64,000 nucleotides of DNA from positions 7,807-71,806 of the forward strand of contig JAEYYB010000106.1 in the NCBI GenBank assembly GCA_023430975.1, written 5' to 3'. Below the pieces are notes generated by a model. The model was not told the origin of the DNA. It made no database searches and worked only from the letters and a program-made list of their open reading frames with translations. How positions within the stretch are numbered: the stretch's first letter is position 1; the number at the start of each line of letters is the position of its first letter. Positions 38,736-48,200 of this stretch are shown here, one piece after another. The stretch comes from Bacillota bacterium (GTDB taxonomy: Bacteria > Bacillota > Clostridia > Acetivibrionales > DSM-2933). A program made the translations under genes and the position numbers.

Positions 38736-38975
38736 TGTAGCTAGCTATATGTTTATTATATCTGTATAAAAAAACATTGTCAACAAAATCGCCGAGCATT
38801 TTATAGATGTACAGGGAATTATAGTATATGCTATAATACAGTCTGTCACCACAATATTAAGTTTGCAAAATCATTCCACAATTCAGCTCTTGGCACATTA
38901 CCATAAATAATATATTTTTTTACAAACCCACCCAAAAACTAAATTTTTCTTGTATAATATAGTTAAGTTGATAAA

Positions 38976-39085
38976 TATTCAGGCATGCCCTAAATATAAC
39001 TTCCCGTATAATTTTGCTTTAGTGTTTACTTAACTCGTGAACACACGCTCAAAACGGTAAGTAATGTTTCAATCATGCATCAACT
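38976..39085. repeat. Repeat D copy 2
   Basis: AGGCATGCCC, then AACTTCCCGTATAATTT and CTTAACTCGTGAACACACGC, GGTAAGTAATGTTTCAATCATGCA are the same blocks as in the repeat at 29,519-29,620, in reverse order and orientation. The copy ends next to repeat A copy 4. Confidence 0.75.
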
Positions 39086-39088
39086 ATG

Positions 39089-39183
39089 TTAAAAGTGTTA
39101 ATAATCTTACATTCGGCGGAGCAAATAACGAAGGATTCAACGGGATTTACGACAGACAAATGTAATAGATTTATCACTTTTAA
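39089..39183. repeat. Repeat A copy 4
   Basis: TTAAAAGTGTTAAT pairs with ATCACTTTTAA at the ends, CTTACATT with AATGTAA inside, with GAGCAAATAACGAA in the left arm. It lies 237 bp upstream of sigI. Confidence 0.82.
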
Positions 39184-39243
39184 TATAATAAAAAATAACT
39201 AATTTTATTTATAAACTGGGGATCTTTATTTTTTTATTATGTA

Positions 39244-39286
39244 CACTTTAGCACAAATTAAATTATATAAATATAGTGCTAAAGTG
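39244..39286 (+). promoter_or_regulatory. 11-bp inverted repeat upstream of sigI
   Basis: CACTTTAGCAC at 39,244-39,254 is perfectly inverted as GTGCTAAAGTG at 39,276-39,286, with 21 AT-rich bases between. It lies about 135 bp upstream of the sigI start. A dimeric repressor site, a promoter-proximal hairpin or a leftover terminator are all possible. No partner is known. Confidence 0.55.
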
Positions 39287-39419
39287 ATAAAGAGTGCGGT
39301 TAACATATATACAGAGACTGCATAATACTTGAAAATAAAACTGATTGATTTAAAGGTAACTTTCCAGATATAACCTGGGAAATTATTCTGAAGAGTTAAT
39401 TTCAAGGGGAAGTGAAATC

Positions 39420-40184
39420 TTGCTTAATTTTTTCCACTACAAAAAGGAAAAACCAAAAGACATAAGTATAAACGATATTATCATTAAAATCAAAAAGGGC
39501 GATAGGGAGTTAAAAGAGTGCTTCCTTAATGACTATAAACCTTTTATAGCCAAGGTAGTCTCTCAAATCACAGGCAAATATATTTATCCTGAGGAAAGTG
39601 AAGAATTCTCTATAGCTTTTATAGCTTTTAATGAAGCTATTGACAATTTTAATGAGAATACCAACGGAAATTTTTTGAGTTTTTCCAAACAAAATATTAA
39701 ATGGAAGTTGATAAATTATTACAAAAAGCATTCTAAAGACAAAAACGTTTACCCATTTACATATTTCGACAACGATAACAACAAGGATTTCGAAGAGCGC
39801 TACCTGACAATTGAATCAAACCAGGTCTACGAGTCTATTGAAAGAAAAGAACAGATTGTTCATTTTACGAAAAAGCTTAATGACTTTGGTATTACCTTTG
39901 AAGATTTGTTGGTTTCCGGGCCAAAGCACAAAGATTCCAAAGAACTATTGATGGGTATAGCAAATGAGATTTTTTCCAGGAAAGAAATCTACAATAAACT
40001 TTTAAACCAGAAGAGCATACCTGTAAATGATCTTCTTAAGGTTACCTCCGTGAGCAGGAGAACTATAGAAAGAAACAGGAAGTTTATTATTGCTGCTTGC
40101 TTAATTTTTAATGAAGATTTTGACTTTTTAAGACACAGTAAAAATACTTCCAGTATACACAAAAGTTGCCATATTCAAGATTAA
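39420..40184 (+). CDS. sigI: SigI-family RNA polymerase sigma factor, 254 aa
   Basis: The protein has the layout of SigI-type sigma factors: an N-terminal region binding core polymerase (IIIKIKKGDRELKECFLND, then EESEEFSIAFIAFNEAID) and a C-terminal helix-turn-helix (NDLLKVTSVSRRTIERNRKFIIAACLIF). SigI family members in cellulolytic clostridia switch on cellulosome genes when the membrane partner RsgI senses polysaccharides. The start is TTG at 39,420 behind AAGGGGA. The gene is followed 71 bp later by the RsgI-like gene, the usual operon. Confidence 0.85.
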   Translation: MLNFFHYKKEKPKDISINDIIIKIKKGDRELKECFLNDYKPFIAKVVSQITGKYIYPEESEEFSIAFIAFNEAIDNFNENTNGNFLSFSKQNIKWKLINYYKKHSKDKNVYPFTYFDNDNNKDFEERYLTIESNQVYESIERKEQIVHFTKKLNDFGITFEDLLVSGPKHKDSKELLMGIANEIFSRKEIYNKLLNQKSIPVNDLLKVTSVSRRTIERNRKFIIAACLIFNEDFDFLRHSKNTSSIHKSCHIQD

Positions 40185-40255
40185 AACAACTGATATAGCA
40201 ATTATTGACTTCTTTTTATATTATTTTATATATGTTATTACACAGAAAAGAGGTA

Positions 40256-42049
40256 ATGAATTTGTATAGGGTGGGCTATATTTTTAGCATTCTATCCTCA
40301 GATGTTATAATAATGACTGAGGATCTCGAATTTTACAAGATAAAACGACGTTCCGATATGATAGAGATAGGGCAGGAAATAAGCTTTTCTGAAGCTGAGA
40401 TAGTTCCAGTCAAAAGCAGAAAACCAAACTATTTAAGACTTGCTACTATCGCATCTGGATTTGCAGCTGCTATCATATTACTTTTTATTGCATTTTACAC
40501 AAACTTCACACATACATCCAATGAAATATATGCTTATATAGATGTTGATACAAATTTAAGTGTAAGGCTGAATGTAGATAAAGAAAATAAGGTTCTAGAG
40601 GTGGATTCCAATAATTCAACCACTAAAGGAATCCTTGACAGCACCGATTTTAAGAATAAATCATTAAGCGATGCTCTGTCTACTATTGTTGAAAAGTCAA
40701 AGCAGCTTGGTTTTACGACTGACAGTGAAGAAGAATATATTCTAATTTCCGCTTCAATCAAACCAGATAAAGCTAATAATCAGGATCAAAACCTTGATCA
40801 TCTTGTTCAAAATGTTCGTAAAGATATAAAAGAGATGGATAGTTTTAATCTTAATAAAAGAATTATAAAAGTAGATTCCAAAACATACAAAATTGCAACA
40901 GATAATAACCTTTCCATGGGAAGATATATCACATATATAGAGTCTAAAAATAATGGAGCAAACCTTTCCATTGAAGATATAAGAGAAGGCTCTATAGGAG
41001 GCATCATAAAAAAAGCTGAAATGTCTGACATTACAAGCAATACTAATAGTGACAATCAAGAAATTGCAATGAATCAGGATAATAGTAAAACAACTGAGAA
41101 AGCATTACCAAAACTTAACAACAAGGATGATAAACATACTGGCAACGATAGTTATAACCAGCATGGGGGTCATAATAAAGGTTCTAATAATACCAATGCT
41201 CCAATAAATACTACATCTGTGCCCAAATATACTCCCCATGGTATTAAGAATACACCAGTTATTTTGACTTTTGAACACCCTACTCCAACATTCATTATTC
41301 CTACACCAAACCCAACAAGAATTTATTCAGTGCCAACGCCTGTTACTATTGTGCAGAATACGCCAAACTTTACAAATAATTGGCCTGTTAGTAGAGAGAC
41401 TCACTTGCCTCCAACAGAGAAAAGGCATAGTGTTGCACCCTCTATAATTCCAAGCCCTGTGTTTACTCCGAAGCCAATACCTACATTCAATTTTGTTTCA
41501 CCCGTTGAAATTTCAATAAATCCAGCTTCGGAAGTTACTGCAACAAGTGCCTTTATAAGTGGTACAGTCACAAAGTTTGAACAGAATATGGGTTTTTATG
41601 GCGGTGGCTGTAATATATCATTGATTTATTGGGAAGCAAGCAATCCAATGAATGTAAAAGTTGCATCTTCAATAAGTAAGAGCGACTTTCCTGCTGATAT
41701 ATCAGCTACTATTAAAGATTTAAAACCATATACCACTTATCAGTTTAAAGTTACTGTGAACTTCTATTTTGGCAGCAATCTTCAGACATTTAAAACACTG
41801 GCATTGGAAAGTAAAACTTCTAATGGCGTTTCAACAAGCACTCCAACACCGTCAATGCCTGTGAAGGTTACGCCTGTACCTAATAATCCATGGGTACTTT
41901 CCACACCAGTACTACCTGTTTGGTATACCCCTCCGAAGATATATATGCCACAGTATACTACTGCTAAGCCTACGAATTTATCAACTCCATATCATACTAC
42001 AACACCAGTACCCACTCCAACGAAAAATAAATACCTTAAATTTTATTGA
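40256..42049 (+). CDS. rsgI: RsgI-like anti-sigma membrane protein with Pro/Thr-rich ectodomain, 597 aa
   Basis: The N-terminal 50 residues (VGYIFSILSSDVIIMTEDLEF) are the RsgI SigI-binding domain, followed by one membrane helix near residues 60-85. Outside, NEIYAYIDVDTNLSVRLNVDKENKVLEV and SLSDALSTIVEKSKQLGF match the conserved RsgI middle domain. In other RsgI proteins this holds an Asn-Pro self-cleavage site; here Asn is followed by Leu. A Pro/Thr-rich linker, a fibronectin-III-like domain (near residues 405-510) and a second Pro/Thr tail complete the protein. No carbohydrate-binding module or glycosidase is recognised. The ATG at 40,256 follows AGAGGT closely. The partner is the sigI gene upstream. 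Confidence 0.85.
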   Translation: MNLYRVGYIFSILSSDVIIMTEDLEFYKIKRRSDMIEIGQEISFSEAEIVPVKSRKPNYLRLATIASGFAAAIILLFIAFYTNFTHTSNEIYAYIDVDTNLSVRLNVDKENKVLEVDSNNSTTKGILDSTDFKNKSLSDALSTIVEKSKQLGFTTDSEEEYILISASIKPDKANNQDQNLDHLVQNVRKDIKEMDSFNLNKRIIKVDSKTYKIATDNNLSMGRYITYIESKNNGANLSIEDIREGSIGGIIKKAEMSDITSNTNSDNQEIAMNQDNSKTTEKALPKLNNKDDKHTGNDSYNQHGGHNKGSNNTNAPINTTSVPKYTPHGIKNTPVILTFEHPTPTFIIPTPNPTRIYSVPTPVTIVQNTPNFTNNWPVSRETHLPPTEKRHSVAPSIIPSPVFTPKPIPTFNFVSPVEISINPASEVTATSAFISGTVTKFEQNMGFYGGGCNISLIYWEASNPMNVKVASSISKSDFPADISATIKDLKPYTTYQFKVTVNFYFGSNLQTFKTLALESKTSNGVSTSTPTPSMPVKVTPVPNNPWVLSTPVLPVWYTPPKIYMPQYTTAKPTNLSTPYHTTTPVPTPTKNKYLKFY

Positions 42050-42107
42050 GCAAAATCACTTCGTGGGAAATTACAGTGTTTCTACACCATAATTTCTTAG
42101 ATACAAA

Positions 42108-42150
42108 TAAAATAAGAGGTCTGTCCATTTGACAGGCCTCTTATTTTATT
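42108..42150. terminator. Bidirectional terminator between rsgI and the GerMN gene
   Basis: AAATAAGAGGTCTGTC pairs perfectly with GACAGGCCTCTTATTT across a 5-base loop, with T tails on both strands. It ends both converging genes. Confidence 0.88.
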
Positions 42151-42161
42151 TACTTTGATTA

Positions 42162-43184
42162 CTAATTTTTTATAATTTTTTCATCTCTATAAAATGCTTC
42201 ATCAAATTCCATATCGGAATATGTCTCAACAACCTTTCCTTCGATGAGGAACTGAACTTTTTTCACTGTTTTTAACTCTGTCAGTGAATTTACTATAGAA
42301 TTTATAGTGATTAATCCACCTGATGAGCCTGCAAAAGCATTGTTTTCGAACTCTTTGGAAAGATTAACTTTGCATATCCCATCCTTTGATGTATTTATAG
42401 ATAATATTTTGGTATTCTCCGGCATAACTGGATATAGATCCTTATTCTCCGGCCCCTTTATCAACTCCTCAATGATTTTTTTCTCAATGGTATCATTTGC
42501 CCCTATCGAAACTTTTCTTTTTTCACCGACAATAAAATTAGAATTTGGGCTTCCAAAATAAACTGTAACAACCTCTGACTGACTTTTTGAAATTGTGCCG
42601 TTTTTATCCAGATTAACCTTTGCCATTTCTCCAAATGTTTTACCATTTGAATCCAACAATTCATGTCCCTCAACCATTATTTTAACCTTTTCAATGCCCG
42701 AAATTTCAGTTAATGTATTAACTACAGAAATTCTTTTTAATTCTTCCGATATTCCGTTTTCCTTTTCCTTGTATTCCTTGGAAAAGTCAACAATAACGGT
42801 TTTTCCATCCCTTTTTATACCTAAGATTGAAACCCCCTCTGGCAAAGTATTCCTCAATTCTTCCTTCTGGGGTCCCTCTATTAAAGCCTCTACTGTCGCT
42901 CTTAAAATAGCCATTTCACTGATTTCAATACTCCGAATTTCCTTAACTAGGGCTGTATTATCTTTATTGGAAAAATACAATGCTACCTTTTTCTTTGTGC
43001 TACTATTATCTTCATGACCATCGGTATTGCTATTATTGCCTTCTGAATCAGCTGCCTTGTCATTTTGTGAAGATGTAGCTCCATCTGGATTGGCCTTAGT
43101 TGTCTTGTTATTTGTATCAAAGCTACATGCTGTTAGTGTTATTAGTGCAAAAACAATCAATAATGTAATGCTTCTTCTCATCAT
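42162..43184 (-). CDS. Lipoprotein with two GerMN domains, 340 aa
   Basis: A lipoprotein signal ends in LTAC. A Ser/Asn-rich spacer is followed by two tandem GerMN domains: the first reads LRATVEALIEGPQKEELRNTLPEGVSILGIKRDGKTVIVDFSKE, the second IIEELIKGPENKDLYPVMPENTKILSINTSKDGICKVNLSKEF. GerMN is the domain of the sporulation/germination protein GerM, which acts outside the membrane. The exact role here is not known. I start at one of two adjacent ATGs (43,184 or 43,181) behind GGGGGAA. Repeat A copy 5 lies 30 bp upstream, in the promoter area. Confidence 0.88.
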   Translation of the reverse strand: MMRRSITLLIVFALITLTACSFDTNNKTTKANPDGATSSQNDKAADSEGNNSNTDGHEDNSSTKKKVALYFSNKDNTALVKEIRSIEISEMAILRATVEALIEGPQKEELRNTLPEGVSILGIKRDGKTVIVDFSKEYKEKENGISEELKRISVVNTLTEISGIEKVKIMVEGHELLDSNGKTFGEMAKVNLDKNGTISKSQSEVVTVYFGSPNSNFIVGEKRKVSIGANDTIEKKIIEELIKGPENKDLYPVMPENTKILSINTSKDGICKVNLSKEFENNAFAGSSGGLITINSIVNSLTELKTVKKVQFLIEGKVVETYSDMEFDEAFYRDEKIIKN

Positions 43185-43215
43185 TTCCCCCAAAATTACC
43201 TCCATATCGTTTAGA

Positions 43216-43308
43216 TTAAAGTGATTAATCTATTCATTTGTCTGTCGCAAATCCGTTGAACCGTTCGTTATTTGCTCTGACAAATGTAAGATTATTAACA
43301 CTTTTCAT
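43216..43308. repeat. Repeat A copy 5
   Basis: TTAAAGTGATTAATC pairs with GATTATTAACACTTTTCA at the ends; CATTTGTCTGTCGCAAATCC and ATTTGCTCTGACAAATG are the inner arms. It is inverted relative to copy 3. Confidence 0.82.
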
Positions 43309-43399
43309 ATAATATAGACTATAGATAATTATAGCATAACGTCATCAAACCATCAAAGAGATAACATATTAATGGCATAAAATACAAAAAATAAAATAC

Positions 43400-43429
43400 G
43401 AAATCTGTGCAATTATAGGCACAGATTTC
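43400..43429 (-). terminator. Terminator after the comEA-like gene
   Basis: GAAATCTGTGC pairs with GCACAGATTTC over a short loop, downstream of the ComEA-like stop on the minus strand. Confidence 0.75.
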
Positions 43430-43467
43430 ATATTATTTATTTACTATCCACACAAACTATCTTTATT

Positions 43468-44262
43468 CTATTTTACTGTAACAAATTCCTTCAGCCTATT
43501 GAATTTACTTTCACCGATTCCCGAAACATTTAATAAATCCTCAATAGCTTTAAATTTTCCATGTTTATTACGGTATTCCACAATATCTGCTGCAATTGCA
43601 GGTCCAACACCTGGTAATGCTGCATCCATTTCTTCTGCTGAAGCGGTGTTTATATTTAATTTAGTACCTGTTCCCTGGCTTTTGCCTTTTTCACTTGCCA
43701 GCACTCCTCCGCTATCTTTTATAATGTTTACAGCTTTACCGGCTTCATTATTTGCATCTCCATTACCGCTTGCTTTATTAGAGGAAGGCTGACTGCTTTT
43801 ACCACTTTCTTCGCTGCTGGGTGGTTTATTTTCAATCCCGGTATTAGCCTCTTTCTTGGATTTTATATTAAGCCAGACATTCTCATTTAGGACATATACC
43901 ATATTGATATTATTATCTGCATCGTCGGTTAGCCCTCCTGCAGCATTAACAGCATCAAAAATCAATTGTCCCTTTTTAAGAGTTATTATTCCCGGCTTTT
44001 TCACACAACCTGTTATATATACCTTAATTTCGTCCTGTACTTCTGTCGGCGAGGGAGTTGACAGTTTATTCTCCATAGGGGTGCTAACGGCATTACTAAC
44101 TGTGACAAGGGATTTTTGATCATCTGACATAAATATAATAGGTTGATTCTTTATCTTTATCAAATATCCAATTGTCCCCAACACAATCAATAACACAATA
44201 GCTGACATAACAAGAATGCTTTTTCTGACATAAATTTCTCTACCGAAGAATTTAAATTCCAT
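43468..44262 (-). CDS. comEA: ComEA-like DNA-binding protein, 264 aa
   Basis: One N-terminal membrane helix (VMSAIVLLIVLGTIGYLI, near residue 20) is followed by a Ser/Pro linker, an SLBB-type domain (VYITGCVKKPGIITLKKGQLIFDAVNAAGGL) and two helix-hairpin-helix repeats (LNINTASAEEMDAALPGVGPAIAADIVEYR). ComEA binds incoming double-stranded DNA on the outer face during competence. The length and order are typical of Firmicute ComEA. The ATG at 44,262 has GAGGAGGG upstream. No comEC is adjacent, so it may serve in a distributed uptake system. Confidence 0.9.
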   Translation of the reverse strand: MEFKFFGREIYVRKSILVMSAIVLLIVLGTIGYLIKIKNQPIIFMSDDQKSLVTVSNAVSTPMENKLSTPSPTEVQDEIKVYITGCVKKPGIITLKKGQLIFDAVNAAGGLTDDADNNINMVYVLNENVWLNIKSKKEANTGIENKPPSSEESGKSSQPSSNKASGNGDANNEAGKAVNIIKDSGGVLASEKGKSQGTGTKLNINTASAEEMDAALPGVGPAIAADIVEYRNKHGKFKAIEDLLNVSGIGESKFNRLKEFVTVK

Positions 44263-44294
44263 TATACTTACCCTCCTCAAATTATTCGGAAGTT

Positions 44295-44396
44295 AGGAAT
44301 GGCTAAGAAATAGCATCCCATTCTCATCGTCCAAAACCCCGTTAAAGCGTCGGAATTTTGTCCTTGAGAATAGGTCGTTATTTCTAAGGCATTCCT
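44295..44396. repeat. Repeat C, full palindrome
   Basis: AGGAATGGCTAAGAAATA at the left faces TATTTCTAAGGCATTCCT at the right; ATTCTC and GAGAAT pair further in. Half of this repeat recurs at 29,629-29,683. It lies between comEA and the PPTase gene. Confidence 0.75.
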
Positions 44397-44493
44397 CAAT
44401 ATATATTAATTCTTCGCATAAAGAAAAAAATCCTTTATTAGTATTTGATTAGTAATTTGTTTAAACATTACTAAGTAATTACTGAGTAATTTC

Positions 44494-45210
44494 TTAGCCA
44501 TTACTTAGCTCTAGAGCAATTGATATGCAAAAATCCTTACACCCGAAGGATTTAAGTTCTATAGACATATCGTTTTTATAATAGTAATCATCAGTCGTAT
44601 TAAGTTTTGAAAAATCCATCTTCATCCCAAGCTTGAATAGTTTGGAAACAGCTTCCTTTCTTGTCCAATAAGCCATCGCAATCCATGAATACTCATCATT
44701 ATGTATGCACTTTTCAAGTACCCGCTTTTCATTCTCAGTATAAAAATACTTAATAAGAGATTTATCAGGCATGAATATATTTTCAATATCCACACCTATT
44801 TTCTTTTCTGCAACTACTCCAACACAATACGGATAGGAATGAGTAATTGAGGCTGTGCAAGATTGGTATTGTAGAATGTAAGGGGCAGAATCTGCCCCTT
44901 TTAATACGTCTATTTTTCCAAATTCTCTTTTTGTTCTTACATTCATATGCTTCATTAAAGCATTTTTTACAGCATATCTTCCGGCAACCCACTGTAATCT
45001 GTTCTTTTCAAGCTTTATTTTTTTCAGGTGTGCTATTTCAGCATCAGATAGTATCTTATAAATATCGCTTGAAACAAGAACTCTCCTTTTCTCCAGATCT
45101 GACATATTTATCATATCGAAATTGAAGCCAAACCTTTCTGAAAGCTGCAGAAGCCATTTATTTATAGATTCTTCAGTTTTATTTTCTTCTCTGTTTATTA
45201 ATCCTATCAT
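44494..45210 (-). CDS. Sfp-type 4'-phosphopantetheinyl transferase, 238 aa
   Basis: The motifs of Sfp-type enzymes are present: ASITHSYPYCVGVV, IGVDIENI (metal-binding Asp and Glu) and WTRKEAVSKLFKLG. The enzyme moves phosphopantetheine from CoA to carrier proteins. The start codon overlaps the stop of the 2,625-residue synthase gene by four bases (ATGA), so the two are coupled and the synthase is the likely substrate. It is the last gene of the operon. The separate ACP of the cluster has a normal Ser and is another obvious substrate. Confidence 0.9.
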   Translation of the reverse strand: MIGLINREENKTEESINKWLLQLSERFGFNFDMINMSDLEKRRVLVSSDIYKILSDAEIAHLKKIKLEKNRLQWVAGRYAVKNALMKHMNVRTKREFGKIDVLKGADSAPYILQYQSCTASITHSYPYCVGVVAEKKIGVDIENIFMPDKSLIKYFYTENEKRVLEKCIHNDEYSWIAMAYWTRKEAVSKLFKLGMKMDFSKLNTTDDYYYKNDMSIELKSFGCKDFCISIALELSNG

Positions 45211-48200
45211 GAATTAATTCGCCTCACTATTACTCCCTTAGCATAATAATTGATATCATCATTCTCGTTATACATAATCACATCATATGTCTTCATATCA
45301 TCATTTTCATTTAGCAGTTTTCCATAAACCCTATAACTTCCAAGTGTCCGTGGAACATTGACAACCCCAAACTCTTGAATCTTCCAGGGCAAGTGAACCC
45401 TACCGCTGGATTCAGCTGAATGGATACCGCAAGCCTGCATGAGAGAATCCATAAAAACCGGGTTTATAAGCAGATTATCAAGGTTATACTGCTTATTTGT
45501 AATCTGCTCTTCTGATAACAATATTGAATAGATGATTGAGTCATCATTAAATTGAGCCTTATTGAATTTTATGCAATTATCATCCATAAACAATGGTCCA
45601 AAGCCTATTCCATTCTTTATTCTGTTTGCTTGTCCTGCCAGAAGCTCTCTTACTGTAAACTCCTTCATATTCCCATCTTCTATTTTCTTCAAGTACTCCA
45701 AGTCCCCATAACTGCCAAGCGAGCTGTATATTTCCATCTTGTTAAGCTCAATAAATCTTCCTTCCATATTTTTAGGTTGGAAGTAGTTATAAAAGATTGC
45801 CTCATAAGAGCCTTCTTCAACCAGCTTCCTTGGCACCATGGTTATTTCCTGAGAATTCTCACGATGCAGCTTCATAGGATTAGCAAGTGTAATGTCTCTA
45901 AAGCAGTACTGGTTCTTTCTTCCGTGCAAAAGACTATGAAATTCAGCACAAATCTCCATAAACCCTACAGCCGGCATCAATGGTGTATCACCCAACAGAT
46001 GATTTTTGATTATCGGATCTCTTTTCACTGAAAGTACTTTGTATACCCTATCAACCTTTTCATCTTTTTTAGTGATCCAATCAATAGAAGGTGTCTTAAA
46101 AGTGCTTTCCTTTGTGATTGTAAAATCTTTAAAGCTGTTTAATCCCCTGCTTATAACAACTTCAGCCGCATTTATCCTGCTTGTCAGAACATTAATAAAC
46201 TCATGTGCTCCTCTATCAGGTTCTATAAGGTGAATTCCCAGTTCCTCCGAGTTTGTTTTCACAAACTCATTCCTCCATGCCATACCGATATCTTTCCAGC
46301 CTGACCATGCAATACTTAAAGCTTGTACCTTTTTATTTTGTTTTCCAGCCATAGACATGAAGCTTGTAATAAAGTTATTGGCAGAACAATAATCCAGCTG
46401 TGCTTCGTTTCCAAATCTGCCTGAGATGGAAGAGAAGCCAATGATAACCTTTAATTGTTTCTTATCCACAAACCTGTATAAATTGCATAACCCCTTAGTC
46501 TTAATTGTGAAAACTTCGTTAAATTCTTCTTCAGTTTTTTTATCCAGCACATTGCTTTTTTCAACGCCTGCAGCATGGATTACCACATTGACCGGTCCAT
46601 GAACATTGACTGCACTCTTTATAGCAGCTTTAAGTTTGTCACAGTCCCTAACATCACAGTTAATATATAATACAGAACAATTCTTTGATTTCAGTTCATT
46701 CATAACAGCAAAAACAGATATTGATTTTAATATTTTGTCATACTCCTTTTGAACTTCTAAAGGTGTTGCTTTAATCCCTTTTTCCAAAAGAGCATCTCTG
46801 ATCTCAATTTTCTTTTTCTCTAAAGAAGATAAATCAAGTTTGGAAATTTCATCAATATCTGAAGGCAGCGAAGTCCTTCCTATAATTGTGAACTTTCCAG
46901 TTATCTCATTTGATAACTTCCTTATAATCTCTGCAGCTATTCCATTTCCTCCTCCTGTAATTAAAAAGTGCCCATCATTAAGCTGCAAATCATTTTTAAG
47001 ATCTGACCTATCTAAATTATCAAGCTTTATAACTACCCTCTTATTATTGATATAACCAGTTTCGAGGGAACTTCCGCAAGCTTCAATTTCATCTATAATT
47101 TTTGCTAAAGCCTCATTATCCAGTATTTTTTCTCCAAAGCCTCCAATATCCAGTACTTTAACCCTGCATTCAGGCCATTCTTTTCCAAGACCTTTATAAA
47201 ACCCGCAGATAGCCCCGTAGAAAGGATCAGGTATAACATCCGACTTATTGGCAAATCCAAAGGTGCCATCCATGGCTACAGCTGCAATTATCCTTACTTC
47301 AGGTTTCTTTACGGCTTCTGAAAGACTCTTGTAGAAAACGAATCTTGACTGACTGCTTAAGGTAAGATATTTATCCTCTTCAGCCTCAGATAAATTTGAA
47401 ACATCCACATTTAACCCAATATGAGTTAAGTCGATAATAACCTCAATACTTTTCCAAGCCAGATCCTTAACCTTTTTTTCTATATCATGAGTATTCATTG
47501 GATATACGAAATTAAAGCAGTGCAAATTATCAGTATATTTTTCAAAAAAGGCAGATGCCTTTTGCACAGTGTCTTCCTTATCACCTATTATCAGAACATT
47601 TTTTTTTTCAATTTCAAAATCTTTAGAATTTATATTCTCTTCTACAACCACAGGTACCTGCATGCATAATTGTCTCTCAAGATTATCTGCAATTGGTTTC
47701 TCATCATTCTCCCTGTCTAACTGGTCATATGTTTGTTGCTTTTCGTCACTAACACCAGGCAGCTTCTCGCTCTTTATATCAAAGGTGCTTTCTATGAGCT
47801 CAATAATTGAACCTATTGTCCTTATTCTTGATGAATTTAGTATGTTAGGATCCTCAATTTTAAACATCTCACCAATCTTTGAGAAGATTGTTGCCTGCTT
47901 TATAGTATCTATTCCCAAGTCAGCTTCAAATTCCATTTCGCTTTCTAACATTTCCTTCGGGTACATGGTTATTTGAGATATTATATCTAAAATGGCATCT
48001 CGACTACCGCTATCAGTAGAACCCGCCGCATTTTTGCATTCTATTCCATCGCTTTTATTTTGTCCTTCGGTTTTACCATGTAAAAGCCTTACAATGTGTC
48101 CTATTGTAGGATAATTTGATAGTGCTATTGAGCCATAATATTTTAGCCCAAACTTCTCTGATAGCATTGAAAAAATTGTTGCCTGTTTTACTGTATCTAT

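Noticed and set aside
39420..42049. Cellulosome structural genes near the sigma operon
   Set aside because: No dockerin, cohesin, carbohydrate-binding module or glycosidase could be recognised in this window.
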